NCBI GenBank assembly: GCA_004794655.1
Contig: SMMW01000001.1
Coordinates: forward strand, 18,678,501-18,742,500
Reading direction: 5' to 3'
DNA from: Marisa cornuarietis
Lineage: Eukaryota; Mollusca; Gastropoda; Architaenioglossa; Ampullariidae
DNA length: 64,000 nucleotides
The translations under genes were made by a program, and so were the position numbers. A model generated the notes under the pieces. The model was not told the DNA's origin, ran no database searches, and was given only the letters and a program-made list of their open reading frames with translations. Of this stretch, positions 13,186 through 24,529 are shown one piece after another (positions within the stretch are counted from its first letter, which is position 1; every line of letters starts with the position of its first letter).

Positions 13186-13312
13186 GTGGCTGTCCTATGT
13201 TCAGCTTTCGTCTCTTTCTGCATGTAGCCTCTATTTACAAAGCTGACTGCCTTGCTGTGATGTAGCCTTAATGGCTGGCTCGGCGTATAACACTATCCCT
13301 TCCCTCCTCCCA
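13186..13312 (+). mobile_element. SINE family A copy 2, 5'-truncated
   Basis: The sequence gtggctgtcctatgttcagc, then ctgcatgtagcctctattta, tgatgtagccttaatggctg and ggctcggcgta matches family A copies at 1400-1587 and 54328-54475. It starts directly behind the LINE tail at 13180, so the two elements are nested or abut; no duplicated target was recognised. Confidence 0.6.
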
Positions 13313-13699
13313 TTTGCGACTAGATGGTTATTTGCATCAGCTACTTTAAAAGCGATCAGTGACTGAGACATCAGCAATTAAAAAGGGAGCGAGAGTGTGT
13401 GGGAGGGGGTACATCCTCATCATGAACAGACCTCCAAAAATACTGCTCTAAGAGTATTATCGGTTTTTGAAGAACTTATTCTTAGTGATGAAGGGATTAA
13501 CATTATTTAACTTAACCAGGAACAATAATTAGTTCTGGTCTTGAAGACTTTTTTAATTAAAAGTTTGCTAAACATTGTCCACTTTAAATCTTCCCAAACG
13601 AATACGTATTATGATTAAATATGCATTGATGTCATTTAAAAACGAAAGAACGATCTCTGTTATTCTTTTGTGTAATATGTTTTTGTGATTTGTTTCAGA

Positions 13700-14357
13700 A
13701 TGTCGTTTCCAAAATCAGAGGAACGAAAAAAATGTTGGTCAGCAAGGGACAGATACTGGGAATGTCTCACAGACAGCAGTGAAGACTCAGCTAAGTGTAG
13801 CCAACAGCGTGCACAATTTGAAAAATGCTGTAGTAGCCAATGGGTATGGAAACACTAGTAAATCATTACTCTTCTACTAATGTAGACTGTTGTGACTTTG
13901 TCTTCTACGACAATAACAGGAACAATATTCTTAAACTGCCAATGCAGTTACTCTTAAATCTTAACAGTGACATGCTTAAAAGCAAACATCTTTGTTTTTC
14001 TGGTGTAAACAAAAGTAAAACTAATAATAAGCAACGAGGTACTTCTAACAGTTTTAGAAGTACCTCGTTGCTGACGTCACTAAAAAAAAAAAAAAAAAAT
14101 TGCATTTACATTCATAAACATTTTGACTTTTTAAAGAGCTCTTGATGGTAAATATCTTACCACCTAGTACAATTGAACCAGTACTATTACAATATGTAGA
14201 GAGGCCTAAAATAGAGGTGGGGTCTTGCGCATTTCAATTGTGTATCTTGCAGGTGAAGCACTTTGACCGCAAACGAGCATATATCAAGTACAAGGAGAAA
14301 TTAGAAACAGAGGGCTTTGACCCTGCGGATTCCAGAAGATCCAAGACACAAACATGA
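13700..14357 (+). CDS. COA6: COA6, cytochrome c oxidase assembly factor 6
   Basis: Small twin-CX9C-type protein of the mitochondrial intermembrane space that helps deliver copper to the COX2 subunit of complex IV. Two coding exons, 13700-13843 and 14253-14357, give 82 aa. The start ATG lies one base behind a splice acceptor (tttcag at 13698), so the 5' leader is on an upstream exon. Cysteines are C12, C22 (CX9C) and C33, C44 (CX10C), the family spacing. Residues WSARDRYWECL, QWVKHFDRKRAYIKYKEK and the short C-tail match the family. The 409 bp intron contains a perfect hairpin at 14031-14071. No frameshift or odd codon is seen. Confidence 0.92.
14031..14079. repeat. Perfect 18-bp inverted repeat followed by a CRE palindrome (COA6 intron)
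   Basis: Arms gcaacgaggtacttctaa (14031-14048) and its exact reverse complement (14054-14071) flank a 5-base loop. TGACGTCA, a perfect cAMP-response-element palindrome, follows at 14072-14079, then about 18 A residues. The hairpin is too short for a typical pre-miRNA; it could be a recent snap-back duplication. Confidence 0.8.
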
Positions 14358-14741
14358 TAGATGATCCTGCATTCTCAGAGGTTCTGTGCAAGAGACTGAT
14401 GTTTTAAAACCATTTTCTATTGAAGAGTTGTCTTCTTTTTTTTTTTTGTTCGGGGAAATATAATGCTGTGCATTATCTGCTGCTTTGGTTTTGATTGCAA
14501 GCTGGATATTTTATCATCAGATTTTTGTAACCATTGTAATGTGGTTTGATTTAAGTTCCCCATGGAGACTTGGGCTGTTTCATGAGGATGCATACATTTC
14601 TACAAACACATTCATGCCAAGTTACATCTGCTTGGAAACCCGTTTTATACTCCAACCACTCATTTAGATATCTGGGATTTTTCATACTCCCAAATAGTAA
14701 ATATCTTTGCATATAAACATGGTTGTTTCAGACAGAACTCC

Positions 14742-14759
14742 AATAAAAAAAAATTTATT
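14742..14759. terminator. Back-to-back poly(A) signals of COA6 (+) and the BRMS1L-type gene (-)
   Basis: AATAAA at 14742-14747 on plus lies 385 bp behind the COA6 stop. AATAAA on the minus strand (tttatt, 14754-14759) faces it 12 bp away and would close the 3' UTR of the converging gene, about 2.7 kb long. Both are called on the hexamer and gene orientation only. Confidence 0.45.
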
Positions 14760-17431
14760 CACACGGTCTTTAATTATGACTTCTTACATTATTCATCCTC
14801 TCAGAAACAGATAAATACATCACAGCCATAATTTCAACCACAACTTGTTTGAACAAACACTTCCAGGATTCATTGTTTTAAAAAAATACATCTAACAGTC
14901 ACGCTTCATTAATATTTCACATTCATCCACACTGACCACTTCTTCTCACACCTTGTATTAACATTCTGAGGTTCCAACTAATTTCTCTTCATAACATTCC
15001 TTTCAACTTTTCAATTTGAACATTTTCATCAGACACATTTTCTCTCAGTATTTACAGGTCATCATTACAAGGACAATTCAAAGAAAGTGCAGTGTGCACT
15101 GGGATTAAAAAAAGAAAGGCTTATGTACATGTAACTGTACTTGCAGTAAATTTTTCCCAAGCCCCTTTTCTAACACTTAAAAGTGATATAACTAGTGTTT
15201 TATTAAAGGAAAGTTCAATACGGTTATAAAAAATTTTAATGTGTCTTAAACAAATTAAAATATAACAATAAAAACCACCTGAAGTGGTTCTGACTAAAAA
15301 AAATTTGATTTGAGAATTTTATGCATGCATGGCTGGAAAGGTATCCATTCAAAAGGCAGTTTTGGATACTGTAACTTGCACAGCTTGCTCTGCAAACCTT
15401 GTTAATGAATCTTGATCTTAAATTACCTTCAGTACTACTCTTAAAGAATGCATCAGCACAAATTCTGTAAAACAAAATCAGTATTCAGTCCCACCTTTAA
15501 GTCAAACCCTGTGCAACAGTGATGCACATCTTTAGCAGTGCTATAAACAAGTATCAATTTGCAAGAAATAGCTATAAACATCTTGAACAGGCAGGACAGG
15601 TCCAGGAAACAGCAGCAAATATAAAACAGAAGAAATCTGCTGTACTGTAAAGTAACGTGAGTACAACATTCACCTCTAAAACCTATGAATCTGCCTATAA
15701 ATTCTCTATTTCATGCTAATTCCAACAGGCAGAGTTAATGAAAATTGTGTTTGAGAGTCTTAGGTGCATTAATATTGGTATTGCAATATATCAACTCATA
15801 GGCTCAAAAAACACATTTGAAAAATGACATAAATAATGGTAGTCGGAACCCCTTTCTAAAACTTGCTGCTATCACCAACCACAAAGTCTCACCTAGTCAA
15901 ACACAACAGTCAAATAGTCTGCAGAAATGTCACAGAAGCAAGAAAAGATTTCATCTCGTTTCAATTTAACATCCATCTCTTCCCCCCTTCTGCCCTTTCA
16001 CGTGGACACATACACAATTTTCTCTATGCTGAGACTAGTGAAAACACACATCTACACAAAATTACAAAATTAGTGAAACTAATTTTTTGTTTTGGTTGAA
16101 ATGTCACTCAAAATAAGACTGACTAGCTTACTGTTGGTCTGCCATAAGTATTTCTGCATTTTTCAGTACAGTACTCTTTACGAAACTTTTTTCAAGGGAG
16201 GGGTGTTCTTAAGTGGCCTCCGAAGTATCAGCTGATCACATGTTTCACATATATAAAACTTCCCTTAGAAAAATACTCTTGACTGAGAAAGATGGCAGAC
16301 AGCTCAAACCTGACTCGATACTTGAGCAACAGCATGATTATGGTCACACAATCACAAAAATATTTTAAACAATGGAAATAGAACAAATCATTGGCATGAC
16401 TTGTTAAACCAGTTACAAGACAAAATCTGGAGCGTCTTTCTAAATTTGTTCAAAATGATAAACTCTAAGGTTCACAGGTGATGTTGCACACATCCGTCTT
16501 CACAATCCTACCAGCATGCTACTGACAAATTCACAGCCACTGTCCATTCACAATCACCTCAAAGTTTTAAAACAGGCATTTTTCAAACAGCTAAGCCTGC
16601 ATCTTTTACTGCATATAAGCTGATAATGACCCTTAAGAAGGATCAATTATACTACCAACACGCATTCACATTGTCACTTTATTAACATTTAAGTTTATTA
16701 AAATGAAGCTTTTCTAACTTGTTATGTCACTTTGTTTTCTTTCAATGTCTCGCCTTTAATCCCTCTTTTCTGTTTACGACCAAATTTTCTACCCTTTCAC
16801 AATGGTTTAAAAGACAAACATGAAAAGAACTCTGTACAAAACGACGTCATGACTGCATGTCATGCCGAAAGCCAAGTGCTGCCTTTAGAAAAGTCTTTTG
16901 CTGGAGTAAGTCTACCATATGTCACACTGCAACACAGGTTCAGATCACCATAATTATTGGATCATTAAATCAAAATATCCTGTACTACTCTCGTAAGAAC
17001 TTCATCAAAAAAGGAAATATACACTGATACAGGATTACACCCATGTATACAATTATATGAGAAATAGGAGCAAATAATAATAAAACATATGACTATATAT
17101 ATAAAACCTTGCTATTTTACTACTATAGTATCAATAATCTTAAAAATGCTATGCACTGAAATTTGGGTCTCTTAAATATTTCTTTTTTTCCCTAATTTAA
17201 ATTAGTACAGAAGTTACTTTTCAGCTCATCAACAGGAACATTTTTGTGGGTAGCTAGTGGACCTCTTAACACCTTTTAATGAGTACTCTCCTGAGACTTG
17301 ATTAGCTAGTGGCAGTTTAAACTGTTCACTTCGTTCTCTTTCTCCATTTCTATCACAACCATCAGCAAGTAACAATGAGTGATCTTCACTTATGCATTAA
17401 ACACTTTCTTGTTTCCTTTGAGGAATATGTA
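14760..17431 (-). other. Presumed 3' UTR of the BRMS1L-type gene, no coding sequence seen
   Basis: This 2.7 kb between the last recognised exon and the facing poly(A) signal is AT-rich without conserved protein, tRNA or repeat family signal. The open frames in it have no recognisable motif. It may be 3' UTR or may hide a short terminal exon. Confidence 0.35.
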
Positions 17432-20400
17432 CTAATGTTCCAAGTTTAAAATGAGCACTAATGAGAGCATGTAAATGATGGTGAGAAATACTTTGCTTCC
17501 ACAAGAACAATACTCACATTCGGATTTTCGCCTCTGCATTTGCTGCTTGATTGCCTGTCAAAACAAAAAGGAAAGTACCCTCAACTACGGCAGAACTTAA
17601 AGATGAGCCAGGTTAAAGCACCACAGTACCGTAATATTTAGTCTAGACATAAAAAAGTTTTGCTGTTATGTTATACTGATAAAATTCATGACTAAAAATG
17701 AGTGTAACAAATAATACCTTTAATACCTTTTTGATTGTAGTCCAGTCCTCAATAACTTCTTCTTCTTGCAGCATGTAGACAATGTATGGGCGTTAGTAAA
17801 GTTAAGAAAAAACATAAATACTAAGTTCATCAACTTAAATAAAGATATTCTTTATGCAAATGTCTCACATGAAATGGTCTGAAGCAAACATTTCTGCAAA
17901 TAATTAACAGTTTTCTATGAGGCTACATGGGCACTTAAGCATAATGACACAATAAAGATACTGATAAGGAATTCATAAATAAATGAATGTCTTACTACTT
18001 GCTCGAGGTTAATTCCTTTAAACATTTTTCCCCATTAAATTTCTTAGAAATGTAACTATTTCATCCTCAAAATTCCATTCAACAGCTGTTACCAACAGTG
18101 CATCTAAGACTGTTAATGCAGTGAAATAATAGTTTGGCACCAAGCCTTTAATATTTATATTACTATTTTTGGAACTGAAGCAAGGATATCAGTGACAGTC
18201 ACAGGCTTCTTCCTACGATCTGGACTGAGAGGATCATGCCTTTTCCTTTTTTTCAGACTCTGTGACTCAGCAAGATCTGGAGGAATTAGAGAAAAAAGCC
18301 TAGAATTAGGTTATGAAAATTAATTAATAAAAACAAGCAATTCCATACATTAAAAAAGACAATATTTCTTGGATAACAAATAAAAGCTTCTTGTAAAAAA
18401 TAAAGGGATACAAAAGTGTGAAAATATATATATACACACACACACATTACAAACACACACAAATTTATGAATCAACAGAAAAACAAGAAAATAACAGAAA
18501 TGAAACGAAAAAGATGTAAACTGACTGGCTCACAGAATCTAGCATTTTGTTTAAGCCATACCAGAATAGATGTCAATGTTATTTCTGTCTTCTTCAAGTC
18601 GCCGGATCTTATCCTGCAGCTCTTGCTTTAATGAGTCAAACAGAAGAATTTTCTCACTCTGCAACAAGAAAAATGAGAAGATTCTTTTTTAAGACACACA
18701 TCACAAGGTTACATCTACTCCACCAAAAGCTTGATTTATAACATGGTCTTGCAATTCAAAGAAGTTAATCAGCCACTACAAACCCCTAAATGCAGAAGAG
18801 AAAAGTTGGGTAGGGTGATGTTAAGACAGCCACAGAAATATTATCCACTGATATAAGGCTAAGGTCAGGGAACTATTGTTAAGACACATTAACAATTGTC
18901 TTGGAGACTATATTTGTTAAATGAAAACAGAAGCATAAACATTAATTTTATAATAATAACAATAAAATTTGTTAAGTGCATTTCCTATGTCAATGCGATC
19001 TGAATGTGCTGCACACGAAAAACTACAAACAAACTCGAAGTCAATCAAAGAAGAAACATAAACATCCCCAAAAACAGTACCATTAAACGAAAAAGTAACC
19101 AGCAGAGAACAAAGCAATCCAGATTTTCAGGTGAAGACTCATTTCTTTACACCAAGACACCTAGACATAATAAATTACAAAGCAAATACATCTAAGTAAA
19201 CAAACCTGCATATGCTGATAAGCTGCCAATTCCTCACTCTCAAACTTTCTCTTGATTGCTTCCCTACGATAGCCACGAAGGATTTCTGTTAAGAAGCAGC
19301 AGAAAGTTCACTTTATGGTTAGCATAATATTACATATGCAAATATACACACTCAACATTGAAATGAAAATAAAAAATAGCAATACGATAGTATTTTTTGC
19401 ATCAATAAGACCTAAATTTTTGTCCATTCTTAATCAGACACGTTCCATCAATATATGCCTGGAAAGTAAATGAAACTTTTTTAAAAATAAAAAAGCTGTC
19501 TGGACACTTTTAAATGGTATTCTTGTTATTTCTTCTAATTTATTCTATATAAGAATGTGACAGAACATCACTTATATATTATAAACAATTATAAAGATAA
19601 AAGAACTGTATATGTGCACACACACACACACACATTTTTCCTCGCATAACTGATAATGATTACAGATGGGTTGACAGGCCCCCCCGCTGCCAAAAAAAGA
19701 TAAGCACAATAACACTATTTTAAATTGCATTTGTTTACACACAGGCCGGTAGTTCCTCACCAATAAAACACAAATCATTCTGTTTCAAGACAGTTCCAAT
19801 ACCTGCCACTTCTAAGCGATGGTGCATATTTTGTTCTAAAATGCCCAAAGGTATCAGATATTCCTGGGCTGTCCCAGTGCGCACCTCAGCAAGTTTCGCT
19901 TCAATCTGGGCTACCCGCTCATTGAAAAGCCTGTAACACACATCAACTCTAGAATCACCATTAAACATGGCATAACATGCCCAATCAAGCACAGACTGCA
20001 AAAAGAAAAATACAAAAATATTTAATATATAACAAATACAGCTAAAAACAAAAAACAGTGGGCTATTTGTGGGTATTTGCTTATGTCTCTGAAAAAAATA
20101 CACAAACAAAATTTGCAATATTTTGTAAAGATTTAAAGACGTGTATACACAAACATGTCTTTTCTCATTCTTACAAATTATTGCCCACACAGAACTGCAT
20201 TTATTTAGACTGACTCATAATGTTCATGATTATTATGAGTCTGCACACGGCTGGAAAATGGGACTATATAACTTTATCATTATTAATCTGAGTCCTCAAC
20301 AAGCAAGTGGACTCCCCTAATCTTTAACTGTGGTGCACCCACACAGGATGCAGAATCACAATAAATTGTTTGAAAAGAGAGTTTTGTTCCTTTTTTTACA

Positions 20401-22895
20401 GAAAAGGAAAATAGTATTTGGCCAGGGCAAACCATGAATTGCCGCAAGGTCATTTTTAAGGAAACCATTTAATAATTCATATTACAAAAAAGTTAATTAA
20501 GACACTGAAAAATAGATCTGCCCTGATATGCTTCAAATGATTCCTTTATGTAAACATCTGACTTAGTGCCAACAACGTTTAGAAGAAGAAAGGAACAGAA
20601 AAAAGGAAGCTGGGGTGAGCAGGGGGAGGAGGGATTCTTTTGCTGTCAGTGTTCTGAATAGCTTTTAGGCTCATGCTCGGGACTCATCAATCAAATATCC
20701 ATGGTAATGTCAGTGCTCTAAACAGCTGTTAGGCTCATCACCAGGACTCATCACTGAAATATCCATGGTAACAATGGTGGACCAAACTGAATTCCTTTTC
20801 ATTCTTTTACTTCCCTGCCTTTTGGCATCCAGGAAACAAGACACAAAGTCAAACAAGGCACTTCCACAGTTTAGTAGGTCACAGTTTTTGAGTTTACCTG
20901 TTTAGTCAGTGATTCCATAAATAGCTACCACACAAATGGCAAGGAAAATACTAATTTCTTCTTTTCAATAAAAAATCTAAGCAAAACCTAATGTCTCTAA
21001 AGTCATAATTTGAGTCTGGCTTGGTAAATAACATTTCAGAAACTTAACTATTTTGAGACTTTTTGCAAATATTGATATGCTGGATGATCATGCAGAGTCT
21101 AGCAGCAACAGACTCATAGCAAAATTGGGCTGATAGTGAGCATCTATACATGTGTATTTACAGCGTTCATGAGAAAACTTTGCAGGATACAAAACCCTTC
21201 TCAAATAAAGTGAACATTTGCCCTTTATCAGCCAAATAGAAATCCTAAAAATTGAAACATGGCTACATACCCAAAAGATGATGACAGTATAAACAATCTA
21301 TAAATTTGATGAACTGTACAAATATTTAGTAATTTACTGCATGGAAAAGCTGTGTATGAATGTTTCATGTTTAATGCTTTAATTTTGATGAAAAACAGAA
21401 CATGTCTTAGTGAATCAAGCTCGACTTTGCCTTTAGACTATTCCTTTTCAACTTCAAAACAAGGCAATCAGAATTAAAAAAATAGTTACACTACAAGATT
21501 TTCTAGGTGTAAAACCTACACACGATAAAGTAAACAACATGTGGACCTTTACTTGCATTCAAGATATCTAATAACAGATATATAGACATCAAACAGACCA
21601 TATCTGTTAACTTTAAGCAACTTACTGGTCTTTGAGTTCTATAAACTGTCTGTCCAATTCTGCAAGATCATCCATATATTCTGCTCGCTTCTTGTCACAT
21701 TCATCTTCATCCATTTCTGAAAAACACTGACACTGCATTACAAATTATTTCTCATGACAAGTGACCCTTTACAATTTCACAAATTATTTCTCATGACAAG
21801 TGACCCTTTACAAGTTCAAAAAACGCAGGATAATGATGGTGGATTATAGACAATCATATACAGTGAATATAATCACAAATGAAACAGACTTGACATCAGT
21901 ACTAAAATGTTTTGTGACCTTTTGAAAATCTAGCTTATGATGAGAACTAGGGAGGAATCTATATTCACTGCCTATTGAGGTTATTATATGTCTTTTATAT
22001 GTTTCCCTACATTTCTGCAGGTCTCACAGCAATGTTTGTGTATGTGTTTGTGTCCTAGTACAAATAGGCTCTTATATGCGTAGTATTAATCTTCTTGTGA
22101 TTATACATTTTTTTTAATGTACAAGAACTTTTTTTAATTAACCATTAACTCACATCCATCTGCTTTTTAAAGTTTTGTTAAAAATGAATGTCATCATTAC
22201 TAACTGTATGGCGGGTGCTTCACTAACCGTTGAATGTATTCAAATCAATGAATAAAACGATCCGGGAAATGGCGGAGAAAAATCAATGTTTTGTTATAAG
22301 ATTCTTAGCATGGAACTGTGTTTATCCAAGTAACAACTGTCAGAGGCTATCTGAGATAATGTTTCATCTCAGGTACAGACAAAACTTCCTATCCTTAAAA
22401 GTTTGACCTGGCAACTGCTTCGGGCATGATGCATTTATCATCTGTAATCACCTTACACTTTAAGACTTGCACACTAAACATATACTTTTAATGAGCACAC
22501 AGCTTTGTACCCCCCACCCAAAAAAAAAATGTATGTAGACGTATTTTGTTTATGGCGCGTACTTTCTTTAAATACAAAATGGCTGCCCTAGCAAATCAAC
22601 ACACCAAAAACGAACACAAATACGAACAACCACGGACCATTTATGCAAATTTTTGCAAAGGAAAGAGATTATGTATTTAACAAAGTTACATAAATACTTC
22701 AATTGTAATCATTTAGATGCGGGAGAGTTGTAACATACCAGTTGATTCATCGCCATCCTCCTCGCATTCTTCTTCACCTTCCATTCCTGAACCCGACGCT
22801 GTTTCTTCCTCCGAGCTTTTGCTGCTTTCAACATCGTCTTGATCCATCGATTCCTCTTCGTGTTCTCCTTTCCCATTCTCTGCTACCGTCGGCAT
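17432..22895 (-). CDS. BRMS1L: BRMS1/BRMS1L homologue, Sds3-like subunit of the Sin3-HDAC corepressor; C-terminal end uncertain
   Basis: Nuclear scaffold of Sin3-histone deacetylase complexes. Coding exons on minus: 22739-22895, 21626-21716, 19803-19930, 19206-19285, 18562-18658, 18190-18276, 17727-17791 and 17518-17554 (or on to a stop at 17432). The start MPTVAEN at 22895 is preferred to an upstream Met at 22913 because vertebrate proteins start MPV. An acidic Ser/Glu N-terminus (about 1-53) is followed by [57 protein letters not shown] (coiled coil), [19 protein letters not shown] and [20 protein letters not shown], all diagnostic. Phases close across all eight exons. The 18190/17791 intron is AT-AC. 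The last exon, [12 protein letters not shown], either reads through to TAG at 17432 (275 aa) or splices at gtgagt (17512-17517) to an unseen exon; the conserved vertebrate BRMS1L tail was not found. BRMS1 versus BRMS1L is not resolved. Confidence 0.9.
17792..18189 (-). other. U12-type AT-AC intron in the BRMS1L-type gene
   Basis: On the minus strand the intron opens with ATATCCTTG immediately after GTCACTG and ends ...TTTTCTTAACTTTACTAAC before GCCCATACATTG. The first is the minor-spliceosome AT-AC donor consensus; TTTCTTAAC differs by one base from the U12 branch site and sits about 10 nt from the terminal AC. Joining the exons here yields VTVTGPYIVYML in frame, as in vertebrate homologues; no GT-AG alternative does. 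Confidence 0.9.
18935..19000 (-). mobile_element. Retroelement 3'-tail remnant
   Basis: The pattern ttataataataacaataaa followed by gttaagtgcatttcctatg is the inverted form of a LINE/SINE 3' end with an (ATT)-like tail, as at 5633-5700. It lies in an intron of the BRMS1L-type gene. Too short to classify. Confidence 0.3.
20643..20770. repeat. Tandem duplication of a ~64 bp unit
   Basis: Two adjacent diverged copies (about 20643-20706 and 20707-20770) each run from tgtcagtg through taggctcat, ggactcatca and aaatatccatggtaa. Located in the intron between the 19930 and 21626 exons. Confidence 0.75.
21741..21814. repeat. Near-perfect 39-bp tandem duplication
   Basis: The block caaattatttctcatgacaa gtgaccctttacaa occurs at 21741 and again at 21780 with essentially no divergence, suggesting a recent slippage or duplication. 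It lies 25 bp upstream of the BRMS1L-type exon whose acceptor is at 21717-21719. Confidence 0.85.
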
Positions 22896-23110
22896 GATAC
22901 TACTCAATAGCAATTCACGGGTGTTGCAGGCCTACATATGCACAGCTCATCAACACATCGTGTCTCGTCAAACAAACAAGTGCGGGACTACACAGCACAG
23001 GAGTCTGCACATGCGCAGTAAGGCTGAGCCTCGTTTTCAAAACGAAAGTGCTAGGGAATTCCTTTATTTCCGGTCAGCCGGAGCACCCATCACGGTACCC
23101 ACGCTCACAC
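22896..23110 (-). promoter_or_regulatory. Probable promoter of the BRMS1L-type gene
   Basis: GC-richer stretch upstream of the start codon with an NRF1-type gcacatgcgcag (23007-23018) and no TATA box. NRF1-like sites also lie before MEMO1 and NAA30, consistent with a housekeeping set. Confidence 0.4.
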
Positions 23111-23902
23111 CAGAACAGTGACATAACAAATGGGTCAATGTCTCATATTTTTTGAAGAGGGTATACAATTCTCGCAGCCCCTTGAAAACGTTTGGCCCGC
23201 AAATTTCAGGGCTTCAGACAGAACAACGCGTCATAAGCATGAGAAGCACATAAACATGGAAACAATTACTGTATATACATGAATTCTGCTTCCTTTCCTC
23301 TGACACTGCTGCTCATTCAAAGTCGATTGAGCCATGTAGCATTTAATGGTCGTAGATTATTTGATTTAACACAAAAGCAAATAAAACTGAAACACCCACA
23401 GGTTCTTCGTCAAATAGATTAGCTCCACATAAATAAGTAAACTAGGAGTATAAGAAACTGGACCACTGAAATCCATGCATGTTTTATTTATTCGACTGTA
23501 TTTCAAGTCTAAATCGAATGCAAAGGAAACAGAGACCTAATGCACTAAGTGGGACATTAGAGAAAATCCAGAACTAGACAAAAAAAGTGCCGCTTCACTG
23601 ACTGAAAACTGTAAGATTTTATCTAGCAGGCGGCACCACGTTTTCCTTGTTGCTGTAGTCCAGGAAGAGAGAAAACATGATGGCGCTCGCTTTATACAGT
23701 AGGGCAGGGATATTCAATCTTTTGGAAGTCAGATTTTCTACAACAGGCAAGTCTTGTATGTCTCCTCTAGACGTAATACCGTAGGGGAATTTTTTTGAAA
23801 ACTTGAAAATATTTCCCTTAAGAATTGTTTCTGAACGTGATTCCATGTTTTATAAAGCTACGAATAGTTTTAAAGACCGAGACCAAGTGCATTTATCACG
23901 GA
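23111..23902. other. Intergenic, nothing recognised
   Basis: Between the BRMS1L-type promoter and the family B SINE. The short open frames show no domain or splice context. Confidence 0.4.
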
Positions 23903-24152
23903 AAGGGCCCCCGGTAGTGTAGTGGTTAAAACACTCGCTTGTCACCACTGCAGTGAGCGGCTCAGGGTTCAGATCTCGTCTCGGGACACTCTCTGTATGT
24001 GACACCTGTTCGCAGGGCTGGGCGGCGGGGGTTTTCTCCGGGTACTCCGGTTTCCTCCCCCCTCCCTTTCCTCCCTTTCCCCCCATAGTGCGAAATCACC
24101 GCAAGGTGGAAGCACTTTCCAACTAAATAAACAACAACAACAACAACAACAA
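23903..24152 (+). mobile_element. Full-length tRNA-derived SINE, family B, with 13-bp target-site duplication
   Basis: The head has an A-box-like tagtgtagtggttaaaacac and a B-box-like ggttcagatctcg. A body with ttttctccgggtactccgg and aaatcaccgcaaggtggaag follows, ending in (CAA)n. The flanks are identical: CATTTATCACGGA at 23890-23902 and at 24153-24165. This perfect duplication marks a fairly recent target-primed insertion. The 3' end recurs inverted at 51198-51266. Confidence 0.85.
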
Positions 24153-24529
24153 CATTTATCACGGATTTTTATTCCTGCAGCTTGATCGTGGTTCGTGACA
24201 GGAGAGAACAACCGCAGCATTTATAGGCAAATTGTATTGTAATAACAGTGAAGGATTCAGGTTATTAGAGTTTTACTAATATTTTAATGTCAGGAACTAT
24301 CTCTGTGGTAGCTAATCAGAGACAGTGCTTCAACTAACAATATGTAAATGTTATTCTCAGTTTTGACGCTATGTTATTCTAAACTCCAGCATGTCTGTAC
24401 CACCACACGGCAAACAGTAGACTTTGTGAAAGCCTGCAGGTCCACTAACAAGGTGAAACTGAATGACGGCAAAACTGAGGTCTTTTTAACAGTCTGTGCA
24501 AATATCTGAATATATGCCATCCTCAACTG

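Noticed and set aside
13840..14145. 101-aa frame overlapping the COA6 intron
   Set aside because: Begins at the COA6 donor and runs through the hairpin and A-run; explained as intron.
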